Under the pieces are notes generated by a model, which worked only from the letters and a program-made list of their open reading frames with translations, searched no databases and was not told the origin of the DNA. A DNA stretch of 64,000 nt from assembly GCF_030418455.1 (NCBI RefSeq), contig NZ_JAUHPW010000012.1, positions 1 through 64,000 on the forward strand, read 5' to 3'. Of the stretch, positions 17,780 to 25,681 are shown piece by piece. Numbering within the stretch: the first letter of the stretch is position 1; every line of letters starts with the position of its first letter. The stretch is from Demequina litoralis. GTDB taxonomy: Bacteria > Actinomycetota > Actinomycetes > Actinomycetales > Demequinaceae. The position numbers and the translations under genes were made by a program.

Positions 17780-19327
17780 TCAGCGGGCGACGTCGATGCC
17801 AGGCAGGTCGGGGAAGCGCTCGCGCAGCTCGACCTTGCGGACCTTGCCGCTCGCGGTGCGCGGGAGGTCGTCGACCAGGATCGCCGCGCGCGGCAGCTTG
17901 TACTTCGCGACGCGGCCGCGCACATGCCCGATGACGTCGTCGGGGGTGACCTGTGCGCCCTCATGCAGCGCCACGATCGCGAGCGGCACCTCGCCCCAGC
18001 GGTCGTCGGGGACGCCGATCACCGCGACCGAGCGCACCTCGGGCATCTCCATCACGAGCTGCTCGATCTCGGCGGGGTACACGTTCTCGCCGCCGGAGAT
18101 GATCATGTCCTTGAGCCTGTCGGTGACGGTGAGGTAGCCCTCGTCGTCCAGGCGGCCGACGTCGCCGGTGCGCAGCCAGTCGCCGTCGCGCGCCTCGGCC
18201 GTCGCCTCGGGACGGCGCCAGTACTCGCGGATGACGTTCGGCCCGCTGATCTGGATCTCGCCGGCCTCGCCGGGCGGCAGCACGTCACCCTCGGGGCCCA
18301 CGATGCGCACGTCGGTGAAGAAGTGCGCGAGGCCCGAGGTGCCCACGTGATCGCGCGCCTTGCTCACCGGCAGCGAGGTCGCGCCGGGCGAGGCCTCGGT
18401 CATGCCGTAGCCGCTCGAGAAGGCGAGCCCGCGGGCCTCGTAGGCCTCGATCACGCGCAGCGGCATGGCGGATCCTCCGCACGTGAGCTTGCGGATGCTC
18501 GACAGGTCCGTCGACTCCCATGCGGGGTGCTCGGACAGGAACTGGAAGGTGGTGGGGACTCCCGACAGGCTGGTGACGCCGTGCTCCTCGACCGCGCGCA
18601 GGACGTCTCCGCCGTCGAAGCGCTCGTGCAGCACCACGGCGCCGCCCTTGAGCAGCGTCGGCAGCGCCCCCATGCTGAGCGCCGCGACGTGGAACATCGG
18701 CGACATCATCATCGCGACCTCGTCGCGGGTGACGTCGTAGTCGACGATCGCGTTGAGGACGTTCCAGGTGAGGTTGCCGTGGGTGAGCACCGCGCCTTTC
18801 GGGCGGCCCGTGGTGCCCGACGTGTAGAGGATCATCGCGGGGTCCTCGAGGGACACCTCGGCGTCGAGCGTGGCCGGCTCCGTCGACGCGATCGCCTCGT
18901 CGAGGCTCTCCACGGCCGGCAGGTCCGCCTCGCCGTCGACCACGAGGCGCTTGCGGATCCCGCTCGACCAGGCTGCCGCGCGGGCGAGGGCGCGCACGGA
19001 GTCGTGCGTGACGAGGAACACGGCGCCCGAATCCTCGATCATGTACTCGAGCTCGCGCGGGGCGAGCCGGGTGTTGAGGGGCACGAAGATCGCGCCGAGC
19101 GCGCCGCACGCGAAGAACGTGGTGAGGAAGTCCGGGTGGTTGTTGCCCAGGTACACCAGCCGGTCGCGCTTGGCGAGCCCGCGGTCGGCGAGCACCCGGG
19201 TGAGCCGCGCCACGCGGTCCGCGAACTCGTCGTAGGTGTACGTGCCGCCGGGCCAGATGAGCGCCGTGTCGCCGGCCGACTTGATGCGCCGCCGGGCGAT
19301 CCAGTCGCCGAGCCCCTGGTTCTTCAT
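17780..19327 (-). CDS. Acyl-CoA ligase (AMP-forming), hydroxycinnamate-type candidate
   Basis: A 515-aa member of the ANL superfamily. The phosphate-binding motif is YTSGTTGRPKG, the A5 motif GYGMTEASPG, and the C-terminal part has LRTGDVGRLDDEGYL, KDMIISGGENVYPAEIE and the catalytic lysine in RTASGKVRK. It would activate a carboxylic acid to its CoA thioester. It is last in the operon SDR - amidohydrolase - MaoC - ligase opposite a MarR gene, which resembles p-coumarate/ferulate CoA-dependent degradation clusters; a hydroxycinnamic acid is therefore the preferred guess over a fatty acid. The start at 19327 is preceded only by a weak AGCGAGGA box. Confidence 0.9.
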   Translation of the reverse strand: MKNQGLGDWIARRRIKSAGDTALIWPGGTYTYDEFADRVARLTRVLADRGLAKRDRLVYLGNNHPDFLTTFFACGALGAIFVPLNTRLAPRELEYMIEDSGAVFLVTHDSVRALARAAAWSSGIRKRLVVDGEADLPAVESLDEAIASTEPATLDAEVSLEDPAMILYTSGTTGRPKGAVLTHGNLTWNVLNAIVDYDVTRDEVAMMMSPMFHVAALSMGALPTLLKGGAVVLHERFDGGDVLRAVEEHGVTSLSGVPTTFQFLSEHPAWESTDLSSIRKLTCGGSAMPLRVIEAYEARGLAFSSGYGMTEASPGATSLPVSKARDHVGTSGLAHFFTDVRIVGPEGDVLPPGEAGEIQISGPNVIREYWRRPEATAEARDGDWLRTGDVGRLDDEGYLTVTDRLKDMIISGGENVYPAEIEQLVMEMPEVRSVAVIGVPDDRWGEVPLAIVALHEGAQVTPDDVIGHVRGRVAKYKLPRAAILVDDLPRTASGKVRKVELRERFPDLPGIDVAR

Positions 19328-19368
19328 GTCATCCTCGCTGATGCCGTAGGGGAGAGGGTGCCGTCGGG

Positions 19369-19824
19369 TCAGGCGTAGAAGCGGTAGAGCCCGCGTGCCG
19401 CGACGGCGGGCTTGGCGCCGCCCTCGATCGCGATGGTCTGGTCGACGGTGAGCTGGAACCCGCCGGGGATCTCGGCGACCTCCGCGACCACGGCGTTCAT
19501 GCGGACCCGCGCGCCCACCCGCACGGGCGAGATGAAGCGCACCTTGTCGAGGCCGTAGTTCACCTTGGTGGTGACGCCGTCGACCTCGAGAAGCTCGGTC
19601 CAGAACCTGGTGGCGAGCGACAGCGACAGGAAGCCGTGCGCGATGGGCCCGCCGAACGGGCTCTCCGCCCGCGCCCGCTCGGGGTCGGTGTGGATCCACT
19701 GGTGGTCGTCGACCGCGTCGGCGAACAGGTCCACGCGGTCCTGCGTGACCTCGAGCCAGTCGGACCAGCCGAGATCGCGGCCCTCGAGCGACGGAACCTC
19801 GGCGTAGGTGACGGTGGTGGTCAT
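19369..19824 (-). CDS. MaoC-family (R)-enoyl-CoA hydratase
   Basis: A 151-aa single hot-dog domain protein. The hydratase dyad is in DDHQWIHTD (Asp40, His45), with the following FGGPIAHGFLSLSL block conserved in NodN/MaoC hydratases. It would add water to an enoyl-CoA, here perhaps the cinnamoyl-CoA made by the adjacent ligase. Its stop is 41 nt before the ligase start; a 72-nt gap separates it from the amidohydrolase upstream and contains one copy of the overrepresented word (19858). Confidence 0.9.
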   Translation of the reverse strand: MTTTVTYAEVPSLEGRDLGWSDWLEVTQDRVDLFADAVDDHQWIHTDPERARAESPFGGPIAHGFLSLSLATRFWTELLEVDGVTTKVNYGLDKVRFISPVRVGARVRMNAVVAEVAEIPGGFQLTVDQTIAIEGGAKPAVAARGLYRFYA

Positions 19825-19896
19825 GGGGATGCCCTTCGGGTCGGGGTCGGGGGATGGGACGATGCGGTGGTCGGGGCCGCGGTCAGGCGGACGCGG

Positions 19897-20781
19897 TCAG
19901 GTGGCCAGGCCGAGCAGGCGGACGGCGTTGTCCTTGAGGATCGCGCCGAGCCGTTCGGGCTTGAGGGCGGTCCGCTGGACGTCGTCAAGCCAGCGGTCGG
20001 GGGTGAGGAGCGGGAAGTCGGTGCCGAACAGCACACGGTCCTTGAGGTAGGAGTTTGCGGCGCGCACGAGCGACTCGGGGAAGTACCGCGGGCTCCAGCC
20101 GGACAGGTCGATCCAGGTGTTGTGCTTGTGGGTGGCGACGGCGAGGGCCTCGTCCTGCCACGGCACGCTGGGGTGGGCCATGATGATCTGCAGGTCGGGG
20201 AAGTCGGCGGCGACACCGTCGAGCAGCATGGGGTTCGACAGCGCGAGGCGCAGCCCGCGCCCGCCGGGCAGCCCGGCGCCGATCCCGGTCTGGCCGGTGT
20301 GGAACAGCGCGGGGACGCCGGCGTCCTGAATTGCGGCGTACATCGGGTACCAGCGTTCGTCCGAGGGATCGAAGCCCTGCACCGTCGGATGCAGCTTGAA
20401 CCCGCGCACGCCGTGGTCCTCGACGAGGCGCGCGATGCGCTCGACCGCGTCGGGACGATGCGGGTCGACCGACCCGAACGGGATGAGGACGTCGGCGTGG
20501 TCGACCGCCTGCGACGCGATCTCGGCGCTGTCGAGGGTGGGATGACCGAGCTGGATCTCCGCGTCGACGGTGAAGACCACCGCGGCCATGCGGCGCTCGC
20601 GGTAGTACGAGGCGATCGCCGCGAGCTCGGGCCGCGGGCCGTCCGTCCGGAAGTAGCGTGAGGCGGCCTCGACGAGGTCGGGCGGCAGGGACGCGTGCCC
20701 ATGATCGTCCACCTCGATGTGCACGTGCACGTCGATAGCTTCGATCGCCGCGAGGTCGATCGCCGGCTCGTAGCGGGCCAT
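19897..20781 (-). CDS. TIM-barrel amidohydrolase (CouO-like candidate)
   Basis: A 294-aa amidohydrolase-2 family protein. Metal ligands and conserved blocks are visible in order: IDVHVH (His19, His21), FKLHP, FHTGQTG, IMAHPS and the late aspartate in FGTDFP. In the Rhodococcus cou cluster, as I remember it, a protein of this family splits the beta-ketoacyl-CoA formed from p-coumarate; family members otherwise include decarboxylases and hydrolases of ring-cleavage products. The neighbours (MarR, SDR, MaoC, CoA ligase) support the first reading. The start at 20781 is 12 nt past the SDR stop without a clear Shine-Dalgarno, so coupled translation is likely. Confidence 0.85.
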   Translation of the reverse strand: MARYEPAIDLAAIEAIDVHVHIEVDDHGHASLPPDLVEAASRYFRTDGPRPELAAIASYYRERRMAAVVFTVDAEIQLGHPTLDSAEIASQAVDHADVLIPFGSVDPHRPDAVERIARLVEDHGVRGFKLHPTVQGFDPSDERWYPMYAAIQDAGVPALFHTGQTGIGAGLPGGRGLRLALSNPMLLDGVAADFPDLQIIMAHPSVPWQDEALAVATHKHNTWIDLSGWSPRYFPESLVRAANSYLKDRVLFGTDFPLLTPDRWLDDVQRTALKPERLGAILKDNAVRLLGLAT

Positions 20782-20792
20782 GACGGTGCCGC

Positions 20793-21737
20793 TCAGGCGC
20801 TCGGACGGGGGCGCTGGAGCGCCTCGGGCAGCGGCGGGAACGACTCGCCCACCGACTGGAGGCCGCCCTCCAGCAACGTCGGCAGCTCGTCGGCGAGGGC
20901 CTCGTACGACCAGCCGCCCTCGCGATAGCCCGTGACCACGGGCTCCGGGTGCGACCACAGCTGCACGCGATCGCCGCCGATGCCGATCGCCTGCCCGGAG
21001 ATCTCCGCCGCGTCGGAGGCGAGGTACGCGACCAGCCCCGCGACGTCGTCCGCGGTGCCGAAGCCGAGGTCGTGACGGTAGAAGTCGGGCATCGGCTCAC
21101 CCGCGGCGTCCGCCTCGACGGCGGCCGCGAAGTACGGCACCGTCGCGGTCATCGCGGTCGCGGCTACCGGGATCACGGCGTTCACCGCGATACCGGCGCG
21201 CTTGAGCTCGAGCGCCCACGTGCGCACCATGCCGACGATGCCCGACTTGGCGGCCGCGTAGTTGGTCTGGCCGAAGTTTCCCCGCTGCCCGGTGGGGGAT
21301 CCGATGCAGATGATCCGGCCCGGCACGCCGTTCTCGCGGAAGTGGGTCGCCGCGGCCCGCACGCACGTGAAGGTGCCGCGCAGGTGGACCCCGATCACCG
21401 TGTCGAAGTCGTCGTCGGTCATCTTCCACAGCACGGTGTCGCGCAGCACCCCGGCGTTGGTGACGAGGATGTCGAGCCGTCCGAAGCTCTCGAGCGCCGC
21501 GGCGACGAGGGCGTCGGCGTTAGCGGTGGGACCGACGGGTGCGACGACCGCGACGGCGTTCCCGCCCGCCCTGGCGATCTGCTCGATGGCCGCGCTCGTC
21601 GCCTCCTCGTCGACGTCGTTGACGACGATCGAGGCGCCCTGGCGCGCAAGCTCGAGGGCGTAGGCGAGGCCGAGGCCGCGCCCGGATCCGGTGACGATCG
21701 CGACCTTGCCGGCGAGCGAGGTGTGGTCTGGTGACAT
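20793..21737 (-). CDS. SDR dehydrogenase (3-hydroxyacyl-CoA-type candidate)
   Basis: A 314-aa classical short-chain dehydrogenase. Cofactor motif TGSGRGLG (16-23), NAG at 94-96, catalytic Ser147, Tyr160 and Lys164 with normal spacing. The C-terminal extension of about 60 residues beyond the core is longer than in FabG and resembles hydroxyacyl-CoA/MFE-type dehydrogenases. First gene of the operon, divergent from MarR. In a coumarate-type pathway it would oxidise the beta-hydroxyacyl-CoA to the beta-keto form before the amidohydrolase acts. Confidence 0.9.
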   Translation of the reverse strand: MSPDHTSLAGKVAIVTGSGRGLGLAYALELARQGASIVVNDVDEEATSAAIEQIARAGGNAVAVVAPVGPTANADALVAAALESFGRLDILVTNAGVLRDTVLWKMTDDDFDTVIGVHLRGTFTCVRAAATHFRENGVPGRIICIGSPTGQRGNFGQTNYAAAKSGIVGMVRTWALELKRAGIAVNAVIPVAATAMTATVPYFAAAVEADAAGEPMPDFYRHDLGFGTADDVAGLVAYLASDAAEISGQAIGIGGDRVQLWSHPEPVVTGYREGGWSYEALADELPTLLEGGLQSVGESFPPLPEALQRPRPSA

Positions 21738-21763
21738 GCGAGAACTCCCTTGTTCTGGACGTC

Positions 21764-21802
21764 AGCACATCAGAGGTCGTTGAGAATGTCAATGATTGAC
21801 TT
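21764..21802. promoter_or_regulatory. SDR-operon/MarR divergent promoters with MarR operator
   Basis: On the minus strand TTGACA (21792-21787) and TGTGCT (21769-21764) are 17 nt apart and fit the SDR-operon promoter. The 13-bp perfect palindrome GTCAATGATTGAC (21788-21800) overlaps this -35 box and, on the plus strand, TTGACT (21797-21802), the -35 candidate of the MarR gene whose CAGGAT -10 ends 6 nt before the ATG. A dimeric MarR protein would shut both promoters. Confidence 0.6.
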
Positions 21803-21829
21803 CATCACGAAGCGTGGCAGGATGAGGGC

Positions 21830-22285
21830 ATGGAAACCGACCAGGGCGCGGCTCGGTACAGCTCGCCGACGCTCGACGCCGACACGAGCTTCCTGCTCGC
21901 GCGCGCCAGCGCGATGGCGTCGGCGGTGGGCAATCGCGCGGTCGCGGATCTCGGGCTCAAGGTGCGGACCTACTCGGTACTCGCGCTCGCGGTCGAGGTC
22001 GAACCGTCGCAGCGCGAGCTGGCCGAGCGGCTCCGGCTCGACCCGAGCCAGATCGTCGCGCTGGTCGACGAGCTCGAGGCACGGGGCCTTCTCGAGCGCC
22101 GCCAGGACCCGTCCGACCGCCGGGCGCGCATCGTGGCCGCGACGCCGGCCGGGGCTGCACTGTTCGGACAGGCGCGGGCGCGAATCGAGGATGCGCAACG
22201 CGACCTGTGGGCGCCGCACTCGGCGCCCGAGATCGAGGCGCTCCGGGCCATGCTGCGGCGGGTCGCGTTCGGCGAGCCGCGCTGA
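21830..22285 (+). CDS. MarR-family repressor of the CoA-ligase operon
   Basis: A 151-aa winged-helix regulator with the MarR core [42 protein letters not shown]. It is transcribed away from the SDR operon across a shared palindromic operator. In the related cou and phd clusters the MarR protein is released by the hydroxycinnamoyl-CoA intermediate; a similar ligand is a reasonable expectation here but is not visible in the sequence. No Shine-Dalgarno; the start is consistent with a leaderless mRNA. Confidence 0.9.
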   Translation: METDQGAARYSSPTLDADTSFLLARASAMASAVGNRAVADLGLKVRTYSVLALAVEVEPSQRELAERLRLDPSQIVALVDELEARGLLERRQDPSDRRARIVAATPAGAALFGQARARIEDAQRDLWAPHSAPEIEALRAMLRRVAFGEPR

Positions 22286-22578
22286 CGGCCCGGCTCTCCG
22301 CCCGCCGTCGCGCCCATGCCGTACACTCGTACAAGCGAGCAGCCGCTCGCGTGCTCGTCGAGCCCGGCGGACCCGGGTTCCGAGCCTCGTTAGCGCCCAG
22401 GCGTGTATATCTCCGCCAGGACCGCGCATCGGCCCCGCCGCCCGACCAGGGCGAGCACCGCATCGTGGCCCATCACATAAGCGTCCGTCGGCATCCGCCG
22501 CCGGTCATCCACGCACGTCGGCGCCGCCGGCGCAGCAACACCGACCGCTCCGCGGTCAGCAATACGAAGGACAGCAAC
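22286..22578 (+). promoter_or_regulatory. Promoter and long 5' UTR of the cold shock gene
   Basis: 293 nt without a gene separate MarR from the cold shock gene. A TACACT box at 22322-22327 is the best -10 candidate and would give a leader of roughly 245 nt, in line with the long regulatory leaders of cspA-type mRNAs. Short GC-rich inverted stretches are present, but I cannot fold the leader reliably by eye. Confidence 0.4.
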
Positions 22579-22782
22579 ATGGCTACCGGTACCGTCAAGT
22601 GGTTCAACCCGGACAAGGGCTTCGGCTTCATCGCCCCGGACGACGGCTCGGCCGACGTCTTCGCGCACTTCAGCGCGATCAACACCCAGGGCTTCCGCAC
22701 CCTCGAGGAGAACCAGCGCGTCGAGTTCGACGCCGAGCGTGGCCCCAAGGGCATGCAGGCCGCGAACATCCGCCCGCTCTAA
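22579..22782 (+). CDS. cspA: Cold shock protein
   Basis: A 67-aa CspA-family RNA chaperone consisting of one OB-fold. RNP1 is KGFGFI and RNP2 is DVFAHF; the N-terminus [16 protein letters not shown] is the standard actinobacterial form. ATG at 22579 follows GAAGGACA. It binds single-stranded RNA and melts secondary structure at low temperature. A single-gene unit with a strong hairpin terminator. Confidence 0.97.
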   Translation: MATGTVKWFNPDKGFGFIAPDDGSADVFAHFSAINTQGFRTLEENQRVEFDAERGPKGMQAANIRPL

Positions 22783-22798
22783 GCTTCAGCGGACTCGC

Positions 22799-22852
22799 AA
22801 GGCCCGTCCTGGCGTCCCTCACGGGATCGCCGGGGCGGGCCTTCGCCGTGCC
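22799..22852 (+). terminator. Terminator of the cold shock gene
   Basis: AAGGCCCG (from 22799) pairs with CGGGCCTT (ending about 22852), reinforced by CCTGGCG against CGCCGGG, leaving a 13-nt loop. It begins 17 nt after the cspA stop. Confidence 0.8.
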
Positions 22853-22884
22853 TGGGGCGCGTGCCCGCGCGTCCCGCGCGTCCC

Positions 22885-22936
22885 GGTGGTACCAATCCGG
22901 ACGCTTCGGGGCCGAAACGTCTGGATTGGTACCACC
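22885..22936. repeat. GGTACCAATC-type hairpin, copy 1
   Basis: Left arm GGTGGTACCAATCCGGACG (22885-22903) and right arm CGTCTGGATTGGTACCACC (22918-22936) pair at 18 of 19 positions around a 14-nt loop that itself contains TTCGG/CCGAA. A second element with the same core and loop length lies at 48373-48418. It is intergenic, between the cspA terminator and a converging minus-strand operon. Confidence 0.85.
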
Positions 22937-23032
22937 AGGGCGGTTGGCGCCACCGGCGCGATTAGCGCCACCAGCGCGATCGGCGCCACCCGTGCGATTG
23001 CCGCCACCAGCGTGATCGGCGCCACCAGGGCG
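22929..23032. repeat. 18-nt tandem array fused to the hairpin
   Basis: Units related to GCGCCACCAGCGCGATCG follow one another at 22947, 22965, 22983 and 23001, with a partial unit at 23019. A diverged unit at 22929 overlaps the right arm of the hairpin. Read in one frame the array would encode six-residue repeats, but no start, ribosome site or family supports a gene. Confidence 0.8.
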
Positions 23033-23045
23033 CCCCGCGACCCGC

Positions 23046-24689
23046 CTACCTGACCTCGGGGATCATGTCGATCGCGCCGCACGGGCACTCTTCGGCGCAG
23101 ATGCCGCAGCCCTTGCAGTAGTCGTAGTCGATCTCGTACCGCATGCCCGGGCCCAGCTTCTTGATCGCGTCGTCGGGGCACATCCCGAAGCAGTTGTCGC
23201 ACTCGAAGCACGAGCCGCACGACATGCACCGCCGCGCCTCGAACACCGCGTGCTCCGCGTCCAGCCCCGCCAGCACCTCCTCGAAGCCGGTCACCCGGCG
23301 CGCCGCCTCGAGCTCCGCGCGGTGCTGCTTCGGCGCGTCGGAGTAGTACCAGGGCTGCAGCCGCTCCGCGGTCGCCTCGCGCTGCACCGGCTCCGCGGGC
23401 AGCACCCGCGACGCCAGCCACGCGTCCACGGCCTTCGCGGCCCGTGCGCCGCGCCCGATCGCATACGTCGCCGTGCGCGAGCCGGGGGAGACGTCGCCCG
23501 CCGCGAACACCCCGTCGCGCCCCGTCATGAGCGTGGTGGGATCGACCTGCACCACGCCGTCGGCGACGACCACCTCGGGCACGTCCGACAGCAGCGTGAG
23601 GTCTGCGTCCTGCCCGACCGCGAGCATCACGGTGTCCGCGTCGAGCTCCTCGAACACCCCTGTCCCGTGCGGCCGCCCGTCCTCGTCGAGCTCCATCCGC
23701 TCGATCGTGATGGTCTGCCCCTCGACCTGGGAGATCGTCGACAGCCACTGCACCCGCACGCCCTCGCCGACGGCGTCCTCCAGCTCGGTCGGGTGGGCCG
23801 GCATCTGCTCGCGCGTGCGCCGGTAGACCACGACCGCCTCGGAGGCCCCGAGCCGCCGCGCGGTGCGGGCCGCGTCCATCGCGGTGTTGCCGCCGCCGTA
23901 GACCGCCACGCGGCGCCCGAGCAGCGGCGCGTGCCCCGAGGCGACGTCCCTGAGCACGTCGATCGCGTCGACGATCTTCGACGCCGCCCCCGCCGGGATG
24001 TCGACGTGGTGCGCCACGCCCGCGCCCACGGTGAGCACCACGGCGTCGAACTCCGCCTGCGCCTCGTCCAGCGAGGTGACCGGCGTGGAGCACTCGATCC
24101 GCACGCCCGTGTCCTCGATGCGGCGGATCTCCGCCGCGAGCACCTCGCGCGGCAGCCGGTACGCCGGGATGCCGTAGCGCATCATCCCGCCCGGCTCGGC
24201 GGCGGCCTCGCGGACCACCACCTCGTGTCCCAGCCGGCGCAGGTGGTAGGCCGCGGACATCCCGGCCGGCCCCGATCCCACCACCAGCACGCGACGGCCG
24301 GACGATGCGGCGGGCGCCGGCAGCGCCCAGCCCCGCTCGAGCGCGGTGTCGCCCAGGAAGCGCTCGACCGCGTTGATGCCGACCTCCTCGTCGACGTCCG
24401 TGCGGTTGCAGGCCGTCTGGCACGGGTGGTAGCAGATGCGACCCATGACCGCGGGGAACGGGTTCGCGGCCACCAGCCGCCGCCACGCGGTCTCGAAGCC
24501 CTCCTCGCCCTCCTGCGTGGAGCCGAGCCAGCCGCGGATGTCCTCGCCCGACGGGCACCCGAGCGAGCAGGGCGGCGCGAGCTCGACGTAGACCGGACGC
24601 TCGGTGCGCCACGTGCCCGTGTGATAGGCGAGCGACGTGGCCGGCCCGGTCGACAGGCCGAGGGTCGGAGGGGCGTCGTGGCTGGTCAT
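23046..24689 (-). CDS. GltD-like FAD/NAD(P) oxidoreductase with 2[4Fe-4S] ferredoxin tail
   Basis: A 547-aa protein. The N-terminal iron-sulfur segment (PPCSLGCPSGEDI, then RICYHPCQTACNR) and the FAD (VVGSGPAGMSAAYHL) and NAD(P) (VAVYGGGNTAMDAAR) folds are those of glutamate synthase small subunits. The last 100 residues carry two clusters, CMSCGSCFECDNC...MCP and CKGCGICAEECPCG, equal to the delta subunit of pyruvate:ferredoxin oxidoreductases. It is the fourth gene of the gamma-alpha-beta operon, overlapping beta by ATGA. The likely role is to connect the 2-oxoacid oxidoreductase to NAD(P)H, replacing a free ferredoxin. It lacks a glutamate synthase large subunit nearby. Confidence 0.88.
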   Translation of the reverse strand: MTSHDAPPTLGLSTGPATSLAYHTGTWRTERPVYVELAPPCSLGCPSGEDIRGWLGSTQEGEEGFETAWRRLVAANPFPAVMGRICYHPCQTACNRTDVDEEVGINAVERFLGDTALERGWALPAPAASSGRRVLVVGSGPAGMSAAYHLRRLGHEVVVREAAAEPGGMMRYGIPAYRLPREVLAAEIRRIEDTGVRIECSTPVTSLDEAQAEFDAVVLTVGAGVAHHVDIPAGAASKIVDAIDVLRDVASGHAPLLGRRVAVYGGGNTAMDAARTARRLGASEAVVVYRRTREQMPAHPTELEDAVGEGVRVQWLSTISQVEGQTITIERMELDEDGRPHGTGVFEELDADTVMLAVGQDADLTLLSDVPEVVVADGVVQVDPTTLMTGRDGVFAAGDVSPGSRTATYAIGRGARAAKAVDAWLASRVLPAEPVQREATAERLQPWYYSDAPKQHRAELEAARRVTGFEEVLAGLDAEHAVFEARRCMSCGSCFECDNCFGMCPDDAIKKLGPGMRYEIDYDYCKGCGICAEECPCGAIDMIPEVR

Positions 24690-25681
24690 GAGCGCTCTCC
24701 CAGGAGGTCGTAGCGGCGGATGTTGGCGTCGGCCAGCGCGCGCCACCGCGCCAGCGCGTCCTCGCCGCCGGGCTTGAACAGGTGCGCGAAGCGCGCCTGC
24801 GGACGCAGGTACTCCTCGACGTCGGCGCGCTCGCGGATGCGCTGCACGTCGGTGAGCTCGCCCGCCCGCGCCTCGACCACGGGGAAGATGCCCGACTGCA
24901 CGGCGGCCCGCGCCAGCGCGATCGACTGCGACGAGGCCGAGCCCCATCCGACGGGGCACGGCACCAGCACGTGGAGGTAGCGGGCGCCGCGGATCGACAT
25001 CGCGGTGCGCACCTTGTGCTCGAGGTCGCGCAGGTCCGCCGGCGTCGCGGAGGCGACGTACGGGATCTCATGGGCCATCGCGATCTTCACCATCGACTTG
25101 CCCTGCCCGAAGGCCTGGCCCGGGCTGCGCCCCACCGCCGGGGTGGTCGCGGTGCGGGCCGCGGCCGGGGTCGCCGAGGACCGCTGCACGCCCGTGTTCA
25201 TGTAGCCCTGGTTGTCGTAGCAGACGTACAGCACGTCGTCGTTGCGCTCGAACATGCCAGACACGGCCGCGAGGCCGATGTCCACGGTCCCGCCGTCCCC
25301 GCCCTGTGCCAGGACGCGCACGTCGTCGCGGCCCTGCGCGTGGAGCGAGGCGGCGATGCCGGTCGCGACCGCGGCCGCGTTGGCGAACAGCGAGTGGATC
25401 CACGGCGGCTTCCACGCGCTCTCCGGGTACAGGGTCGAGAACACCTCGAGGCAGCCGGTCGCGTTGGCGACGACGAGCTTGCCGTCCGAGGCCTCGACCG
25501 CGGTGTCCATCACCCACCGCGCCGCGAGCGCCTCGGCGCATCCCTGGCACGCGCGGTGCCCCTTGGTGAGCGAGGACGGCCGGTCCGCGTGCGACTGGAC
25601 CGAGCGCTCCGCATCGTCCAGCAGCCGCCCGCCGACCGCGAGCGTGCCGGTCTGCAGGAACGGGATGTGCACCGTGGTCAT
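24686..25681 (-). CDS. 2-oxoacid:ferredoxin oxidoreductase, beta (TPP) subunit
   Basis: A 331-aa thiamine-diphosphate subunit. The TPP/Mg2+ motif starts GGDGGTVDIG and ends DNQGYMNTG. Cysteines for the proximal [4Fe-4S] cluster are seen in CQGC, NATGC and LVPCPVGW. Together with alpha and gamma it would decarboxylate pyruvate or another 2-oxoacid to acyl-CoA, passing electrons to iron-sulfur carriers. ATGA overlaps join it to the alpha gene before and to the GltD-like gene after. The substrate cannot be read from the sequence. Confidence 0.93.
   Translation of the reverse strand: MTTVHIPFLQTGTLAVGGRLLDDAERSVQSHADRPSSLTKGHRACQGCAEALAARWVMDTAVEASDGKLVVANATGCLEVFSTLYPESAWKPPWIHSLFANAAAVATGIAASLHAQGRDDVRVLAQGGDGGTVDIGLAAVSGMFERNDDVLYVCYDNQGYMNTGVQRSSATPAAARTATTPAVGRSPGQAFGQGKSMVKIAMAHEIPYVASATPADLRDLEHKVRTAMSIRGARYLHVLVPCPVGWGSASSQSIALARAAVQSGIFPVVEARAGELTDVQRIRERADVEEYLRPQARFAHLFKPGGEDALARWRALADANIRRYDLLGERS

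Noticed and set aside
21788-21800. Fourth site of the TetR regulon
   Set aside because: It shares TCAATGATTG but has another symmetry axis and lies next to a MarR gene; treated as a MarR operator.
22929-23032. Possible CRISPR array
   Set aside because: Units of 18 nt are contiguous without spacers and no cas gene is present; the 11-nt array at 48332 is likewise a minisatellite.
22739-23053. Small plus-strand frame with six-residue repeats (IGATRA-like)
   Set aside because: The repeats follow from the 18-nt tandem array, the frame begins inside cspA and no start signal supports it.
23046-24689. Glutamate synthase small subunit
   Set aside because: No large subunit nearby, the C-terminal ferredoxin-type clusters and the overlap with a 2-oxoacid oxidoreductase operon fit better.
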